Below are positions 13,117-21,206 of a stretch of DNA of 21,543 bases, in pieces. A program made the translations under genes and the position numbers. Origin of the DNA: Alphaproteobacteria bacterium. Lineage in GTDB: Bacteria; Pseudomonadota; Alphaproteobacteria; Geminicoccales; Geminicoccaceae. The stretch spans positions 1 to 21,543 of the forward strand of contig JALSGW010000151.1 of the NCBI GenBank assembly GCA_026982585.1, in the 5' to 3' direction. Below the pieces are notes generated by a model. That model saw only the letters and a program-made list of their open reading frames with translations, was not told the origin of the DNA and ran no database searches. Position 1 is the first letter of the stretch. Each line of letters begins with the position of its first letter.

Positions 13117-14596
13117 GGATCTTGCCGTAGGCGTTCTTGGGCAGCGCTTGCACGAACCGATACGCCCGCGGGCGCTTGTAGCGGGCGATCCGCTCGAGGC
13201 ACAGCGCATCCAGCTCCTCTGGGGACACCGCGCCCTCCGCCACCACCCAGGCCACCACCCGCTCGCCCCATTCCCGGTCCGGCACCCCCACCACCGCCGC
13301 CTCGCGCACCCGGGGATGGGCGAGCAGCACCTCCTCCACCTCGCGCGGATAGATGTTGGCGCCGCCCGAGATGATGAGGTCCTTGGAGCGGTCGCGCAAA
13401 TAGAGAAACCCGTCGGCGTCGAAAAAGCCGATATCGCCGGTGAACAGCCACCCGTCCCGGAACGCTTGCCGGCTCGCGGCCTCATTGCGCCAGTAGCCGG
13501 GCACCACGCTCGCGCCGCGCACCACCACCTCGCCCGGCGCCTCCACCGGAAGCGGCCGTCCCTCCGCATCCACCACCCGCACCTCGCACACCAGCTGGGG
13601 CAGGCCCGCCGAGCTGAGCCGGGTGCGCCAGCGGGGATGGTCCGTATCGGCATGGGCGCGTTTGTCGAGGGCGGTGATGGTCATCGGGCTCTCGCCCTGG
13701 CCGTAGATCTGCGCCAGGCGGAAGCCGAACACCTGGTGGGCGGCGTCGAGATCGGCGAGATACATGGGCGCACCGCCGTAGACGATGGTCTTGAGCCCGG
13801 AAGCGGGCCGGGGCCGCGGGCGCGCCGCCCGCACCAGCCGGTTGACCATGGTGGGGGCGAGGAACAGGGTCACCCCCCGCCAGTGATCCAACAGCGCCAG
13901 CACCTCCTCGGGATCGAAGCGCCCGCTCTGCGGGACGATCTGCAGGGCGCCTACGGCGGCATGGGGCAGGATGTAGAGCCCCGAGCCGTGCGACATGGGT
14001 GCGGCGTGGAGGATGGCATCCTCGCGGGCGATGCCGTCCACGTCGATGAAATAGGCGTAGGTCATGGCCCGCAGGTTGCCATGGGTGATCATCGCCCCCT
14101 TGGGCCGTCCGGTGGTGCCGGAGGTGTAGAACAGCCAGGCGAGATGGTCCGCTGCGACCTCCCGGATGTCCTCCTCCTCGCCCTCCTCCCACAGCCTGCG
14201 GTAGGCGGGACCGTCGAACACCACCAGCTCGCGCACACAGGACGGAACCCGGCCGGCCACCGACTCCGCCTCCTCGCCGAGGAACAACAGCGCCGCCTCG
14301 GCGTCCTCGAGGATCCAGGCCAGCTCGTCGGGATGCAACCGGTGGTTCACGGGCACCGCCGCGAGGCCGGCCCACCAGCAGGCGAGCAGCGTTTCCAGAT
14401 AGCAGGGATGGTTCGGGGCGAACAGCGCCACCCGGTCGCCGGCTTTAAGAGCGAAGCGGCGCCTGAGGCTTGCGGCCATGCGCGCCGCCCGCCGGCACAG
14501 GCTGCGGTGGTCGCACCAGACCTCCCGCCCCCAGGCGAGCGCCGGCCGCTCGCCGTGGGCGCGGCCGCTTCGGGCGAACCAGTGGGCGACGTTCAC
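13025..14596 (-). CDS. Acyl-CoA synthetase (AMP-forming, class I adenylate-forming)
   Basis: A 523-residue acid-CoA ligase that activates a carboxylic acid to acyl-AMP and then acyl-CoA. Adenylate-forming motifs are present: FYTSGTTGRPKGAMITHGN (A3), YGQGESPMT (A5, with Gln in place of the usual Thr), TGDIGFFDADGFLYLRDR (A7), KDLIISGGANIYPREVEEVL (A8) and the catalytic lysine region KNAYGKILKREL (A10). The best start is GTG 14596 (VNVAHWFARSGRAH), four bases after a GGAGG; an ATG at 14641 would add 15 unlikely residues. The acid is unknown, with medium- or long-chain fatty acids or malonate-like acids possible. The last 20 or so residues lie antisense to the phosphatase gene. Confidence 0.88.
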   Translation of the reverse strand: MNVAHWFARSGRAHGERPALAWGREVWCDHRSLCRRAARMAASLRRRFALKAGDRVALFAPNHPCYLETLLACWWAGLAAVPVNHRLHPDELAWILEDAEAALLFLGEEAESVAGRVPSCVRELVVFDGPAYRRLWEEGEEEDIREVAADHLAWLFYTSGTTGRPKGAMITHGNLRAMTYAYFIDVDGIAREDAILHAAPMSHGSGLYILPHAAVGALQIVPQSGRFDPEEVLALLDHWRGVTLFLAPTMVNRLVRAARPRPRPASGLKTIVYGGAPMYLADLDAAHQVFGFRLAQIYGQGESPMTITALDKRAHADTDHPRWRTRLSSAGLPQLVCEVRVVDAEGRPLPVEAPGEVVVRGASVVPGYWRNEAASRQAFRDGWLFTGDIGFFDADGFLYLRDRSKDLIISGGANIYPREVEEVLLAHPRVREAAVVGVPDREWGERVVAWVVAEGAVSPEELDALCLERIARYKRPRAYRFVQALPKNAYGKILKRELRRRWSSEEGADPAGNSAPQAPRGRS

Positions 14597-14835
14597 GACT
14601 CCTCCCGCATCCCGAGCTCCCCGTCCGCTTCTAGGACGCATGGTCGCAAGGGGCCAGAGGGTGCGGCGCCGTTCCTGGACGAGGACCTCGGCTCTGCCCT
14701 ATGGTGGCGCCACCCGCGCCCCGCCTGTCGGCCGCGGGGAAGACCATGTCGCAGCCCCGCCTCACCCGCTTGCGCTCCGGCGGCGAAGGAGGGGCGGGCG
14801 GTTCGAGGTTCGCGCAGGTTCGGGGAGGTAGAGCG

Positions 14836-16521
14836 ATGGCAAGCGATCTGGAGATCGCGGAAGGGGTGCGCTTGCGCCCCATCCGGGAGGTGGCGGAGGA
14901 GCTCGACATCCCGGAGGAGGCGCTCCAGCCCTACGGCCGGGAGGTGGCCAAGGTCGATTTCGGCTTCATCCAGGGGCTGGCCGAGCGGCCCCGGGGGCGG
15001 CTGGTGCTGGTGACCGCCATCACCCCCACCCCGGCCGGGGAAGGCAAGACCACCACCACCATCGGTCTCGGCGACGGGCTGCGCCGGCTCGGCAAGCGGA
15101 CCGCCATCTGCCTGCGCGAGCCGAGCCTCGGTCCGTGTTTCGGCATGAAGGGCGGGGCCACCGGCGGCGGCCGTGCCCAGGTGGCGCCGATGGATCGCAT
15201 CAACCTGCATTTCACCGGCGACTTCCACGCTGTGGCGGCGGCGCACAATCTGCTTGCGGCGTTGATCGACAACCACCTCTACTGGGGCAATGCGCTCGCC
15301 ATCGACGCCCGCCGGGTGGTGTGGCGGCGCACCCTGGACATGAACGACCGGGCGCTTCGGCGCATCGCGGTCGGCCTGGGCGGGCCGGCCAACGGCTTTC
15401 CGAGGGAGGACGGGTTCGAGATCACCTCCGCCTCGGAGATCATGGCGGTGCTGTGTCTGGCCCGCGACCGCGCCGATCTCGAGCGCCGGCTCGGCCAGAT
15501 GGTGGTGGCCTTCACCCGCGACCAGAAGCCGATCACGGCGGCGGAGCTGGGTGCGGTGGGGGCGATGAGCGCGCTGTTGCGCGATGCGCTGATGCCCAAT
15601 CTGGTGCAGACCCTGGAGCACACCCCCGCCTTCATCCACGGCGGGCCCTTCGGCAACATCGCGCATGGCTGCAACTCGGTGATCGCCACCGAGACCGCGC
15701 TCCGGCTCGCCGACTTCGTGGTCACCGAGGCGGGCTTCGGCGCCGACCTCGGGGCGGAGAAGTTCTTCAACATCGTCTGCCGCAAGGCCGGCTTCGAGCC
15801 CGCCTGCGCGGTGCTGGTGGCCACGGTGCGGGCCTTGAAGATGCACGGCGGCGTGCCGCTCAAGGACCTCGCACAGGAGAACCTGCCCGCGCTCGAGAAG
15901 GGGCTCGCCAACCTCGCGCGCCACGTGCTCAACGTGCGCAAGTTCGGCGTGCCGGCGGTGGTGGCCGTCAACCGCTTCACCGGCGACAGCGAGGCGGAGC
16001 TCGCCTGCGTGGTCCGCTACTGCACCGAGGAGCTCGGCATCGGGGCCCACGTCTGCGAGCACTGGGCCGAGGGCTCGGCGGGCATCGAGGAGCTCGCGCG
16101 GGCGGTGGTGGAGCTCGCCGAACGGCCCAAGGTGCTGGACGGGCGCGGCTTCCGGCTCTTGTACCCGGACGATCTGCCGCTTTGGGCGAAAATGCGCACC
16201 ATCGCCACCGAGATCTACGGGGCGGCCGACATCATCGCCGACAAACGGGTGCGGGACCGGTTTCGGGCACTGGACGCCCAGGGCTACGGCCGGCTGCCGG
16301 TGTGCGTGGCCAAGACCCAGTACAGTTTCTCCACCGATCCCGACCTCAAGGGCGCTCCGAGCGGCCATGTGGTGCCGATCCGCGAAGTGCGGCTCGCGGG
16401 CGGTGCCGAGTTCGTGGTGGTGATCTGCGGCGACATCATGACCATGCCCGGCCTGTCGCGCCGGCCGGCGGCGCTGGACTTCGAGGTGGACGCCGAGGGG
16501 CGGATCCGGGGGCTCGGCTAG
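14836..16521 (+). CDS. fhs: Formate-tetrahydrofolate ligase
   Basis: A 561-residue cytosolic enzyme that makes 10-formyl-tetrahydrofolate from formate, ATP and tetrahydrofolate, feeding purine and one-carbon metabolism. The P-loop TPTPAGEGKTTTT is at 63-75. Other signatures are REPSLGPCFGMKGGATGGG, INLHFTGDFHAV, LDMNDRALR, the TEAGFGADLGAEKFFNI stretch, VAVNRF and the C-terminal ICGDIMTMPGLSRRPAA. Length is normal. GGGGAGG lies 7 nt before the ATG. The canonical HxGN after the NNH-type segment reads LYWGN here, a small deviation. It stands alone: no folD or purU is adjacent. Confidence 0.97.
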   Translation: MASDLEIAEGVRLRPIREVAEELDIPEEALQPYGREVAKVDFGFIQGLAERPRGRLVLVTAITPTPAGEGKTTTTIGLGDGLRRLGKRTAICLREPSLGPCFGMKGGATGGGRAQVAPMDRINLHFTGDFHAVAAAHNLLAALIDNHLYWGNALAIDARRVVWRRTLDMNDRALRRIAVGLGGPANGFPREDGFEITSASEIMAVLCLARDRADLERRLGQMVVAFTRDQKPITAAELGAVGAMSALLRDALMPNLVQTLEHTPAFIHGGPFGNIAHGCNSVIATETALRLADFVVTEAGFGADLGAEKFFNIVCRKAGFEPACAVLVATVRALKMHGGVPLKDLAQENLPALEKGLANLARHVLNVRKFGVPAVVAVNRFTGDSEAELACVVRYCTEELGIGAHVCEHWAEGSAGIEELARAVVELAERPKVLDGRGFRLLYPDDLPLWAKMRTIATEIYGAADIIADKRVRDRFRALDAQGYGRLPVCVAKTQYSFSTDPDLKGAPSGHVVPIREVRLAGGAEFVVVICGDIMTMPGLSRRPAALDFEVDAEGRIRGLG

Positions 16522-16555
16522 GCCGGCCCCCGCCAGGCCGCGCGACGAACTGGGC

Positions 16556-17122
16556 TCAGGCCCCCTCCTTGAGCACCCACTCGTTGAAACTCACATCGAG
16601 CCGCCCCACCAGAGCGTCGAACCGCTCGCGCGAGGCGGCGAGCCCCCGCCTGCGGTCGCGGTGGCGGTCCTCGATGGCCTTGAGCTCGCGGTAGAGGTCG
16701 GCGAAGCGCCGCACCGCCCGCTCCGGGGCGGTGCGGCGGTTGGAATGATAGGCCTCGATGCGACCCTGATGGTCGAAGGTGGGCGTGACGTGGGCCAGCA
16801 CCCAATAGTGGTCGCCGTTTTTGCACAGGTTGAGCACATAGGCGAAGATTTCCTCGCCCCGCTGGATGGTCTCCCACATCACCTGGAACAGACAGCGCGG
16901 CATGTCGGGATGGCGGATGATGCTGTGCGGCTGGCCGATCACCTCCTCCTCCCGAAAGCCCGCCACCGCAAGGAACACCTCGTTGGCGTAGGTGATGCGG
17001 CCCTTGAGGTCGGTCTTGGTGACGATGATCTCGTCGTCGGGAAAACGCCGCTCGCGTCCGGTCGGCCGCACGATGCGCCGCACCGCCCGGCGGGAGCGCA
17101 ATAGACGCTTGAATGCGAACAT
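16556..17122 (-). CDS. PAS domain protein of the Aer aerotaxis type
   Basis: A 188-residue cytosolic protein. Residues 27-130 form a PAS domain closely resembling that of Aer: DDEIIVTKTDLKGRITYANEVF, split as DDEIIVTKTDLKG and RITYANEVFLAVAGF, then IGQPHSIIRHPDMPR, KNGDHYWVLAHVTPTFD and YHSNRR. Aer binds FAD in this fold. No HAMP or methyl-accepting signalling domain follows. The remainder is a charged helix ending FNEWVLKEGA. ATG 17122 is chosen over 17185 because AAGGGGG precedes it and the upstream CtrA box and hairpin fit a leader. It is probably a redox or energy-taxis adaptor, and cofactor and partner are unknown. Confidence 0.8.
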   Translation of the reverse strand: MFAFKRLLRSRRAVRRIVRPTGRERRFPDDEIIVTKTDLKGRITYANEVFLAVAGFREEEVIGQPHSIIRHPDMPRCLFQVMWETIQRGEEIFAYVLNLCKNGDHYWVLAHVTPTFDHQGRIEAYHSNRRTAPERAVRRFADLYRELKAIEDRHRDRRRGLAASRERFDALVGRLDVSFNEWVLKEGA

Positions 17123-17142
17123 GATCCCCCTTGCTCTTGAGC

Positions 17143-17158
17143 CCGCCCTTTTGGGCGG
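17143..17158 (-). promoter_or_regulatory. Short hairpin in the PAS gene leader
   Basis: CCGCCC and GGGCGG form a perfect 6-bp stem with a 4-nt loop (AAAA in the mRNA sense), about 20 nt before the PAS start codon and downstream of the CtrA box. It may influence translation. No U-run follows. Confidence 0.3.
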
Positions 17159-17192
17159 CTTCACGGTGCGGCTCGCCTGTGGCACGCGGCCG

Positions 17193-17207
17193 TTAAGCCG
17201 AAGTTAA
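17193..17207 (-). promoter_or_regulatory. Perfect CtrA box (TTAA-N7-TTAA) upstream of the PAS gene
   Basis: TTAAGCCGAAGTTAA is an exact match to TTAA-N7-TTAA and is followed by C on the plus strand. It lies 71-85 bp before the PAS start and overlaps the stop codon of the upstream DUF72 gene. TTAA is rare in this GC-rich window, so a chance pair with exact spacing is unlikely. Confidence 0.65.
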
Positions 17208-17959
17208 CGGCGGGCCGGCTGGTCTTCGCCCGTGAGCATCGCCCGCAACCGGAGCGCGTCGTGGACGGCGTGGGCGGCCTCGTCGGTGTTGTCGAAATAG
17301 ACGTAGAGATCACGCCCCCGGGCGCGCTGGTCGGCGAGCCAGGCCGCCCAGTCGGCGAGCTGTTGCGCGCCGTAGGCGCCGCGGTAGCGCCGCTCGTGGC
17401 CGTGCAGGCGCACATAGACGAAGTCCGCGGTCACCACGCGCGGTGCGGTGAGGCCGGCGAGGTCGAAGGGACAAAAGGCCGCACCGTGCGCCGCGAGCAG
17501 GGCGTAGACCTCCTCGCGGTGCCAGCTCGGATCGCGGAACTCGAAGGCGTAGCGGCAGTCCCCCGGCAACCGATCGAGAAAGGCACCGAGCCTTGCGGGA
17601 TCCGCGGGAAAGCGCGGCGGCAGCTGGAACAGCACCGGCCCGAGCCGGTCGCCGAAGGCCCGGATGCGGTCGAAGAAGCTCCGCACGAGCTCGGCTGTGT
17701 CGCCGAGCCGGCGGTGGTGGGTGATCGCGCGCCAGGCCTTGACCGCAAACAGAAAGCCGGGCGGGGTGCGGGCGCACCAGGCGGCGATGCGGGCGGCATC
17801 GGGCAGGCGGTAGAAGCTCGCGTTGAGCTCCACGCTGGAGAGATGGCGCGCGTAATAGGCGAGCCATTCGCGCTGGGAAAGCGCGGGCGGATAGAAGGGG
17901 CCGCGCCAGTTGGCATAGCTCCATCCCGAGGTGCCGACATACAGCTGCGCCGCCGCCAT
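17204..17959 (-). CDS. DUF72 (YecE-like) family protein
   Basis: A 251-residue soluble protein of the DUF72 family, a TIM-barrel-like fold of unknown function. Signatures are YVGTSGWSYANWRGPFYP at the start, FTPPGFLFAVKAWR-like text (seen as TPPGFLFAVKAWRAITHHRR), LGPVLFQLPPRF, FEFRDPSWHREEV, YVRLHGH and YVYFDNTDEAAHAVHDAL. These match YecE throughout, and length is normal. It begins 22 nt after the cation-efflux gene and is probably co-transcribed with it. Confidence 0.9.
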   Translation of the reverse strand: MAAAQLYVGTSGWSYANWRGPFYPPALSQREWLAYYARHLSSVELNASFYRLPDAARIAAWCARTPPGFLFAVKAWRAITHHRRLGDTAELVRSFFDRIRAFGDRLGPVLFQLPPRFPADPARLGAFLDRLPGDCRYAFEFRDPSWHREEVYALLAAHGAAFCPFDLAGLTAPRVVTADFVYVRLHGHERRYRGAYGAQQLADWAAWLADQRARGRDLYVYFDNTDEAAHAVHDALRLRAMLTGEDQPARR

Positions 17960-17981
17960 CGCCCCTCCATCCAGCTGAGGC

Positions 17982-18923
17982 TCAGCGCCCTTCGCCGGCC
18001 CGATCCTCCTCGCCGGCGATCACCCGATCGAGCCGCCGCGCCTCGCACAGGCCGCGCGGCTCCTGGTGGATCACCACCTCCGCCCCGGGATAGCGGCGCC
18101 GCAGCCGCTCCTCCACCTCCTCGGTGACCGCGTGGGCGGCGCCCACCGTCATCTCCGGATCGAGCTCGAGATGCATCTCGATGAACACCACCGATCCCGA
18201 GCGACGGGTGCGCAGATCGTGCATGCCGTCGACCCGGGGATGGGCGGTGACCATGGCCTCGATCGCCCGCCGCTCCTCGGCCGGCAGCTCGACGTCCATG
18301 AGCTCGTCGACAGCCCGCCGCGCCACCCGCACCACGGCGGCCCCGAGATACAGGGCGACCAGCATGCCGAGGGCGGGATCGAGCCACAGCACGCCGAAAC
18401 CATCGGCGGCGAGCAGACCGGCGATGACCGCGCCGTTGGTGAGGAAGTCGGAGCTGTAGTGGAGGGAATCGGCGTCGATGGCCTGGGATCCCGAACGCCG
18501 CACCACATGGCGCTGGAAGGCGAGCAGGGCGGCGGTGAGCGCCATGGCGAGCAGCAACGCCGCCACCCCGACGACGGCGGCCCGCACCGGCTGCGGATCG
18601 AGCAGGCGCTGGACCGCCTCGGCGAAGATGAACAGCGCCGCCCCGCCCACCAACACCGCCTGGCCGAGCGCCGACAGCGCCTCCGCCTTGCCGTGGCCGA
18701 AGCGATGGCGATGGTCGGGCGGCTGCTGGCCGATGCGCACCGAGACCAGGGTGATGCTGGAGGCGAGCAGGTCGGTGAGACTGTCCACCAGCGACGCCAG
18801 AATCGCCACCGATCCGGTGGCCACCGCCGCGGTCAGCTTGATGACGCCGATCGCCACGGCGGTGGCCACGCTGGCCGCCGCCGCAAGCCGCACCAGACGC
18901 CGGGCGCTTGGGTCGCCTTCCAT
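17982..18923 (-). CDS. fieF: Cation diffusion facilitator, FieF-like divalent metal efflux
   Basis: A 313-residue inner-membrane metal/proton antiporter with six membrane helices and a C-terminal cytoplasmic domain. The transport-site residues align with E. coli FieF at a constant offset of two: Asp47 and Asp51 (LVDSLTDLLAS), His155 and Asp159 (LHYSSDFLTN). This DD-HD site is shared by Zn2+, Fe2+ and Cd2+ exporters. HRFGHGKAEALSALGQ is the family loop motif. The cytoplasmic domain carries GMHDLRTRRSGSVVFIEMHLELD. GGGGAG precedes the ATG. It is first of a pair with DUF72, divergent from prpE. Family assignment is firm; metal preference is inferred. Confidence 0.9.
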   Translation of the reverse strand: MEGDPSARRLVRLAAAASVATAVAIGVIKLTAAVATGSVAILASLVDSLTDLLASSITLVSVRIGQQPPDHRHRFGHGKAEALSALGQAVLVGGAALFIFAEAVQRLLDPQPVRAAVVGVAALLLAMALTAALLAFQRHVVRRSGSQAIDADSLHYSSDFLTNGAVIAGLLAADGFGVLWLDPALGMLVALYLGAAVVRVARRAVDELMDVELPAEERRAIEAMVTAHPRVDGMHDLRTRRSGSVVFIEMHLELDPEMTVGAAHAVTEEVEERLRRRYPGAEVVIHQEPRGLCEARRLDRVIAGEEDRAGEGR

Positions 18924-19295
18924 GACCAGCTCCCCTCGATCAGCCGCCAGCTACACCCGGCAGAGGTCGGGCGCAAGTTTTACATCGTGTCTATGTGTGT
19001 ATGTAAAAAACACATTGACAAATCGTGCCTTTGAGTCTGCCATGGCGGCGTTCGCAACCAGCCGCCCCTGGCCGTGCCATGTCGACCATGCTGCGACCTT
19101 CCCCTTCCGCCCCCGCGCCCGTATGGACGCGCATCCGCGCGCGGGGCCTGTTGCGCGCGGTGGCCGCCGCCGCGGCCGCCTGGTGGCGCATGCCGCCCGC
19201 CTGCGCAGCTTGAGGTGGAGGCGCCACGCACACCGTTGCCTCCTTGTCCCGCGCGCGTAGAGTGGGAGCGGCCGCAAGCAGCTTCGGGAGGCGCC
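18924..19295. other. Divergent intergenic region between fieF and prpE
   Basis: 372 bp without a convincing gene. An AT-rich island (about 18975-19025) in otherwise GC-rich DNA contains the dyad reported separately and a TTGACA at 19015-19020 that has no good -10 downstream on the plus strand. The rest (19030-19290) is GC-rich with an Ala/Arg-coding low-complexity open frame of about 60 codons that lacks a Shine-Dalgarno. Confidence 0.6.
18978..19008. promoter_or_regulatory. 8-bp dyad forming a possible bidirectional promoter
   Basis: TTTTACAT-N15-ATGTAAAA is a perfect inverted repeat. Because it is symmetric, each strand reads TTTACA-N17-TGTAAA, which fits a -35 (5/6) and -10 (4/6) at the ideal 17-bp spacing in both directions. 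It sits 55 bp from the fieF start and about 290 bp from prpE. It could instead be a regulator's operator. Confidence 0.45.
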
Positions 19296-21206
19296 ATGGG
19301 GGGCTATCGGGCCATCTATCGTCGCTCGCTCGAGGATCCGGAGGGTTTCTGGGCCGCGGCGGCGGAGCGCATCAGCTGGGAGCGGCGCTGGGATCGCGTG
19401 CTGGATGCGAGCCGCGCACCCTTCTACCGCTGGTTCGTCGGCGGGCGGCTCAACAGCTGCTACAATGCGGTGGACCGCCATGTGGAGGCCGGGCACGGCG
19501 ATCGCCTCGCCCTCGTCTACGACTCCGCCATGACCGGCGAGGTGCGCCGGCTCACCTACCGCGAGCTCCGCGACGAGGTCGCCCTGTTCGCCGGCGCGCT
19601 GCGCCGCCAGGGCGTGGGCCAGGGCGATCGGGTGATCATCTACATGCCCATGGTCCCCGAGGCGGTGGTGGCGATGCTCGCCTGCGCCCGCATCGGCGCC
19701 ATCCACTCGGTGGTGTTCGGCGGCTTCGCGGCTAGGGAGCTTGCAACCCGCATCGACGACGCCAGACCCAAGCTCATCCTCTCCGCCTCCTGCGGCCTCG
19801 AGCCCGGCAAGACCGTCGCCTACAAGCCGCTTTTGGACGAGGCCATCGCCATCGCCCGCCACAAGCCCGAGCGCTGCCTCATCCTCCAGCGCCCGGAGCT
19901 CGAGGCACCGCTTGTGCCGGGCCGCGACCGTGACTGGTACGAGGCGCGCGCCGAGGCCGAGCCCGTCGACTGCGTGCCGGTGGCCGCCACCGATCCCCTC
20001 TACATCCTCTACACCTCCGGCACCACCGGCCAGCCCAAGGGCATCGTGCGCGACAACGGCGGCCATGCGGTGGCGCTGTTCTGGACCATGAAGAACATCT
20101 ACGGGGTCGAGCCCGGCGAGGCCTTCTGGGCCGCCTCCGACATCGGCTGGGTGGTGGGCCACAGCTACATCGTCTACGGGCCGCTGTTCCACGGCAACAC
20201 CACCATCCTCTACGAGGGCAAGCCGGTCGGCACGCCCGACCCCGGCGCCTTCTGGCGGGTGATCGCCCAGCACGACGTCAAGGCGCTGTTCACAGCCCCC
20301 ACCGCCTTTCGCGCCATCAAACGCGAAGACCCCGAAGGCGCCCACATGCGGCGCTATGATCTGTCCGGCTTCCGCACCCTGTTCCTCGCCGGCGAGCGCT
20401 GCGATCCCGACACCCTGCTGTGGGCGCAGGAAAAGCTCGGCGTGCCGGTGATCGACCACTGGTGGCAGACCGAGACCGGCTGGGCCATCTGCGCCAATCC
20501 CATCGGCATCGAACAGCTGCCCATCAAGCCCGGCTCGCCCTCGGTGCCCATGCCCGGCTATGACGTGCGGGTGCTCGACGACGCCGGCCGCGAGCTCCCA
20601 CCCGGCGAGCTCGGCGCCATCGTGGTCAAGCTGCCGCTGCCGCCCGGCACCCTGCCCACCCTGTGGAACGCCGACCAGCGCTACAAGGACGCCTATCTCT
20701 CCCGCTATCCCGGCTTCTACCTCACCGGCGATGCCGGCTACCGCGACGAGGACGGCTATCTCTACGTCATGACCCGCACCGACGACGTCATCAACGTGGC
20801 CGGCCACCGTCTCTCCACCGGCGCCCTCGAGGAGGTCATCGCCGCCCATCCCGACGTCGCCGAATGCGCGGTGATCGGCGTCGCAGACGAGCTCAAGGGC
20901 GAGCTGCCGCTCGCCTTCGTGGTGCTCAAGGCGGGCGTGGACCGCGACCGCGAGGCCATCAAGGCCGAGCTCGTGAAGAGGGTGCGCGAGGGCATCGGCC
21001 CGGTCGCCGCCTTCCGCCTGGTGGCCATCGTCGCCCGGCTGCCCAAGACCCGCTCGGGCAAGATCCTGCGCGGCACCATGAAGAAGATCGCCGATTCCCG
21101 TCCCTGGCGCATGCCCGCCACCATCGACGATCCCGCCATCCTGGACGAGATCACCGCAGCGCTCAAGGAGCTCGGCTACGCCCGCACGCCGAGCCTGGAG
21201 GCGTGA
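19296..21206 (+). CDS. prpE: Propionyl-CoA synthetase
   Basis: A 636-residue acyl-CoA synthetase of the acetyl/propionyl-CoA synthetase group that converts propionate, ATP and CoA to propionyl-CoA. Motifs: YTSGTTGQPKGIVRDNGGHAV (seen as LYTSGTTGQPKGIVRDN and GGHAVALFW), DIGWVVGHSYIVYGPL, HWWQTETGWAI, TGDAGYRDEDGYLYVMTRTD, INVAGHRLSTGALEEVI and KTRSGKILRGTM with the catalytic, acetylation-prone lysine. The AGHRLSTG...EE segment and the 636-residue length favour PrpE over Acs. GGGAGG lies 4 nt before the ATG. It overlaps the next gene as GTGA. No methylcitrate-cycle gene is adjacent. Confidence 0.94.
   Translation: MGGYRAIYRRSLEDPEGFWAAAAERISWERRWDRVLDASRAPFYRWFVGGRLNSCYNAVDRHVEAGHGDRLALVYDSAMTGEVRRLTYRELRDEVALFAGALRRQGVGQGDRVIIYMPMVPEAVVAMLACARIGAIHSVVFGGFAARELATRIDDARPKLILSASCGLEPGKTVAYKPLLDEAIAIARHKPERCLILQRPELEAPLVPGRDRDWYEARAEAEPVDCVPVAATDPLYILYTSGTTGQPKGIVRDNGGHAVALFWTMKNIYGVEPGEAFWAASDIGWVVGHSYIVYGPLFHGNTTILYEGKPVGTPDPGAFWRVIAQHDVKALFTAPTAFRAIKREDPEGAHMRRYDLSGFRTLFLAGERCDPDTLLWAQEKLGVPVIDHWWQTETGWAICANPIGIEQLPIKPGSPSVPMPGYDVRVLDDAGRELPPGELGAIVVKLPLPPGTLPTLWNADQRYKDAYLSRYPGFYLTGDAGYRDEDGYLYVMTRTDDVINVAGHRLSTGALEEVIAAHPDVAECAVIGVADELKGELPLAFVVLKAGVDRDREAIKAELVKRVREGIGPVAAFRLVAIVARLPKTRSGKILRGTMKKIADSRPWRMPATIDDPAILDEITAALKELGYARTPSLEA

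Noticed and set aside
13025..14641. ATG 14641 as the acyl-CoA synthetase start
   Set aside because: It would add 15 Arg/Gly-rich residues before the normal N-terminus, while GTG 14596 has a GGAGG at good spacing.
19015..19020. TTGACA as a -35 for prpE
   Set aside because: No plausible -10 occurs 16-18 bp downstream on the plus strand.
19025..19213. A 62-codon plus-strand frame with an Ala/Trp-rich C-terminus between fieF and prpE
   Set aside because: No Shine-Dalgarno, no recognisable family, low complexity. A real small protein is possible but not supported.
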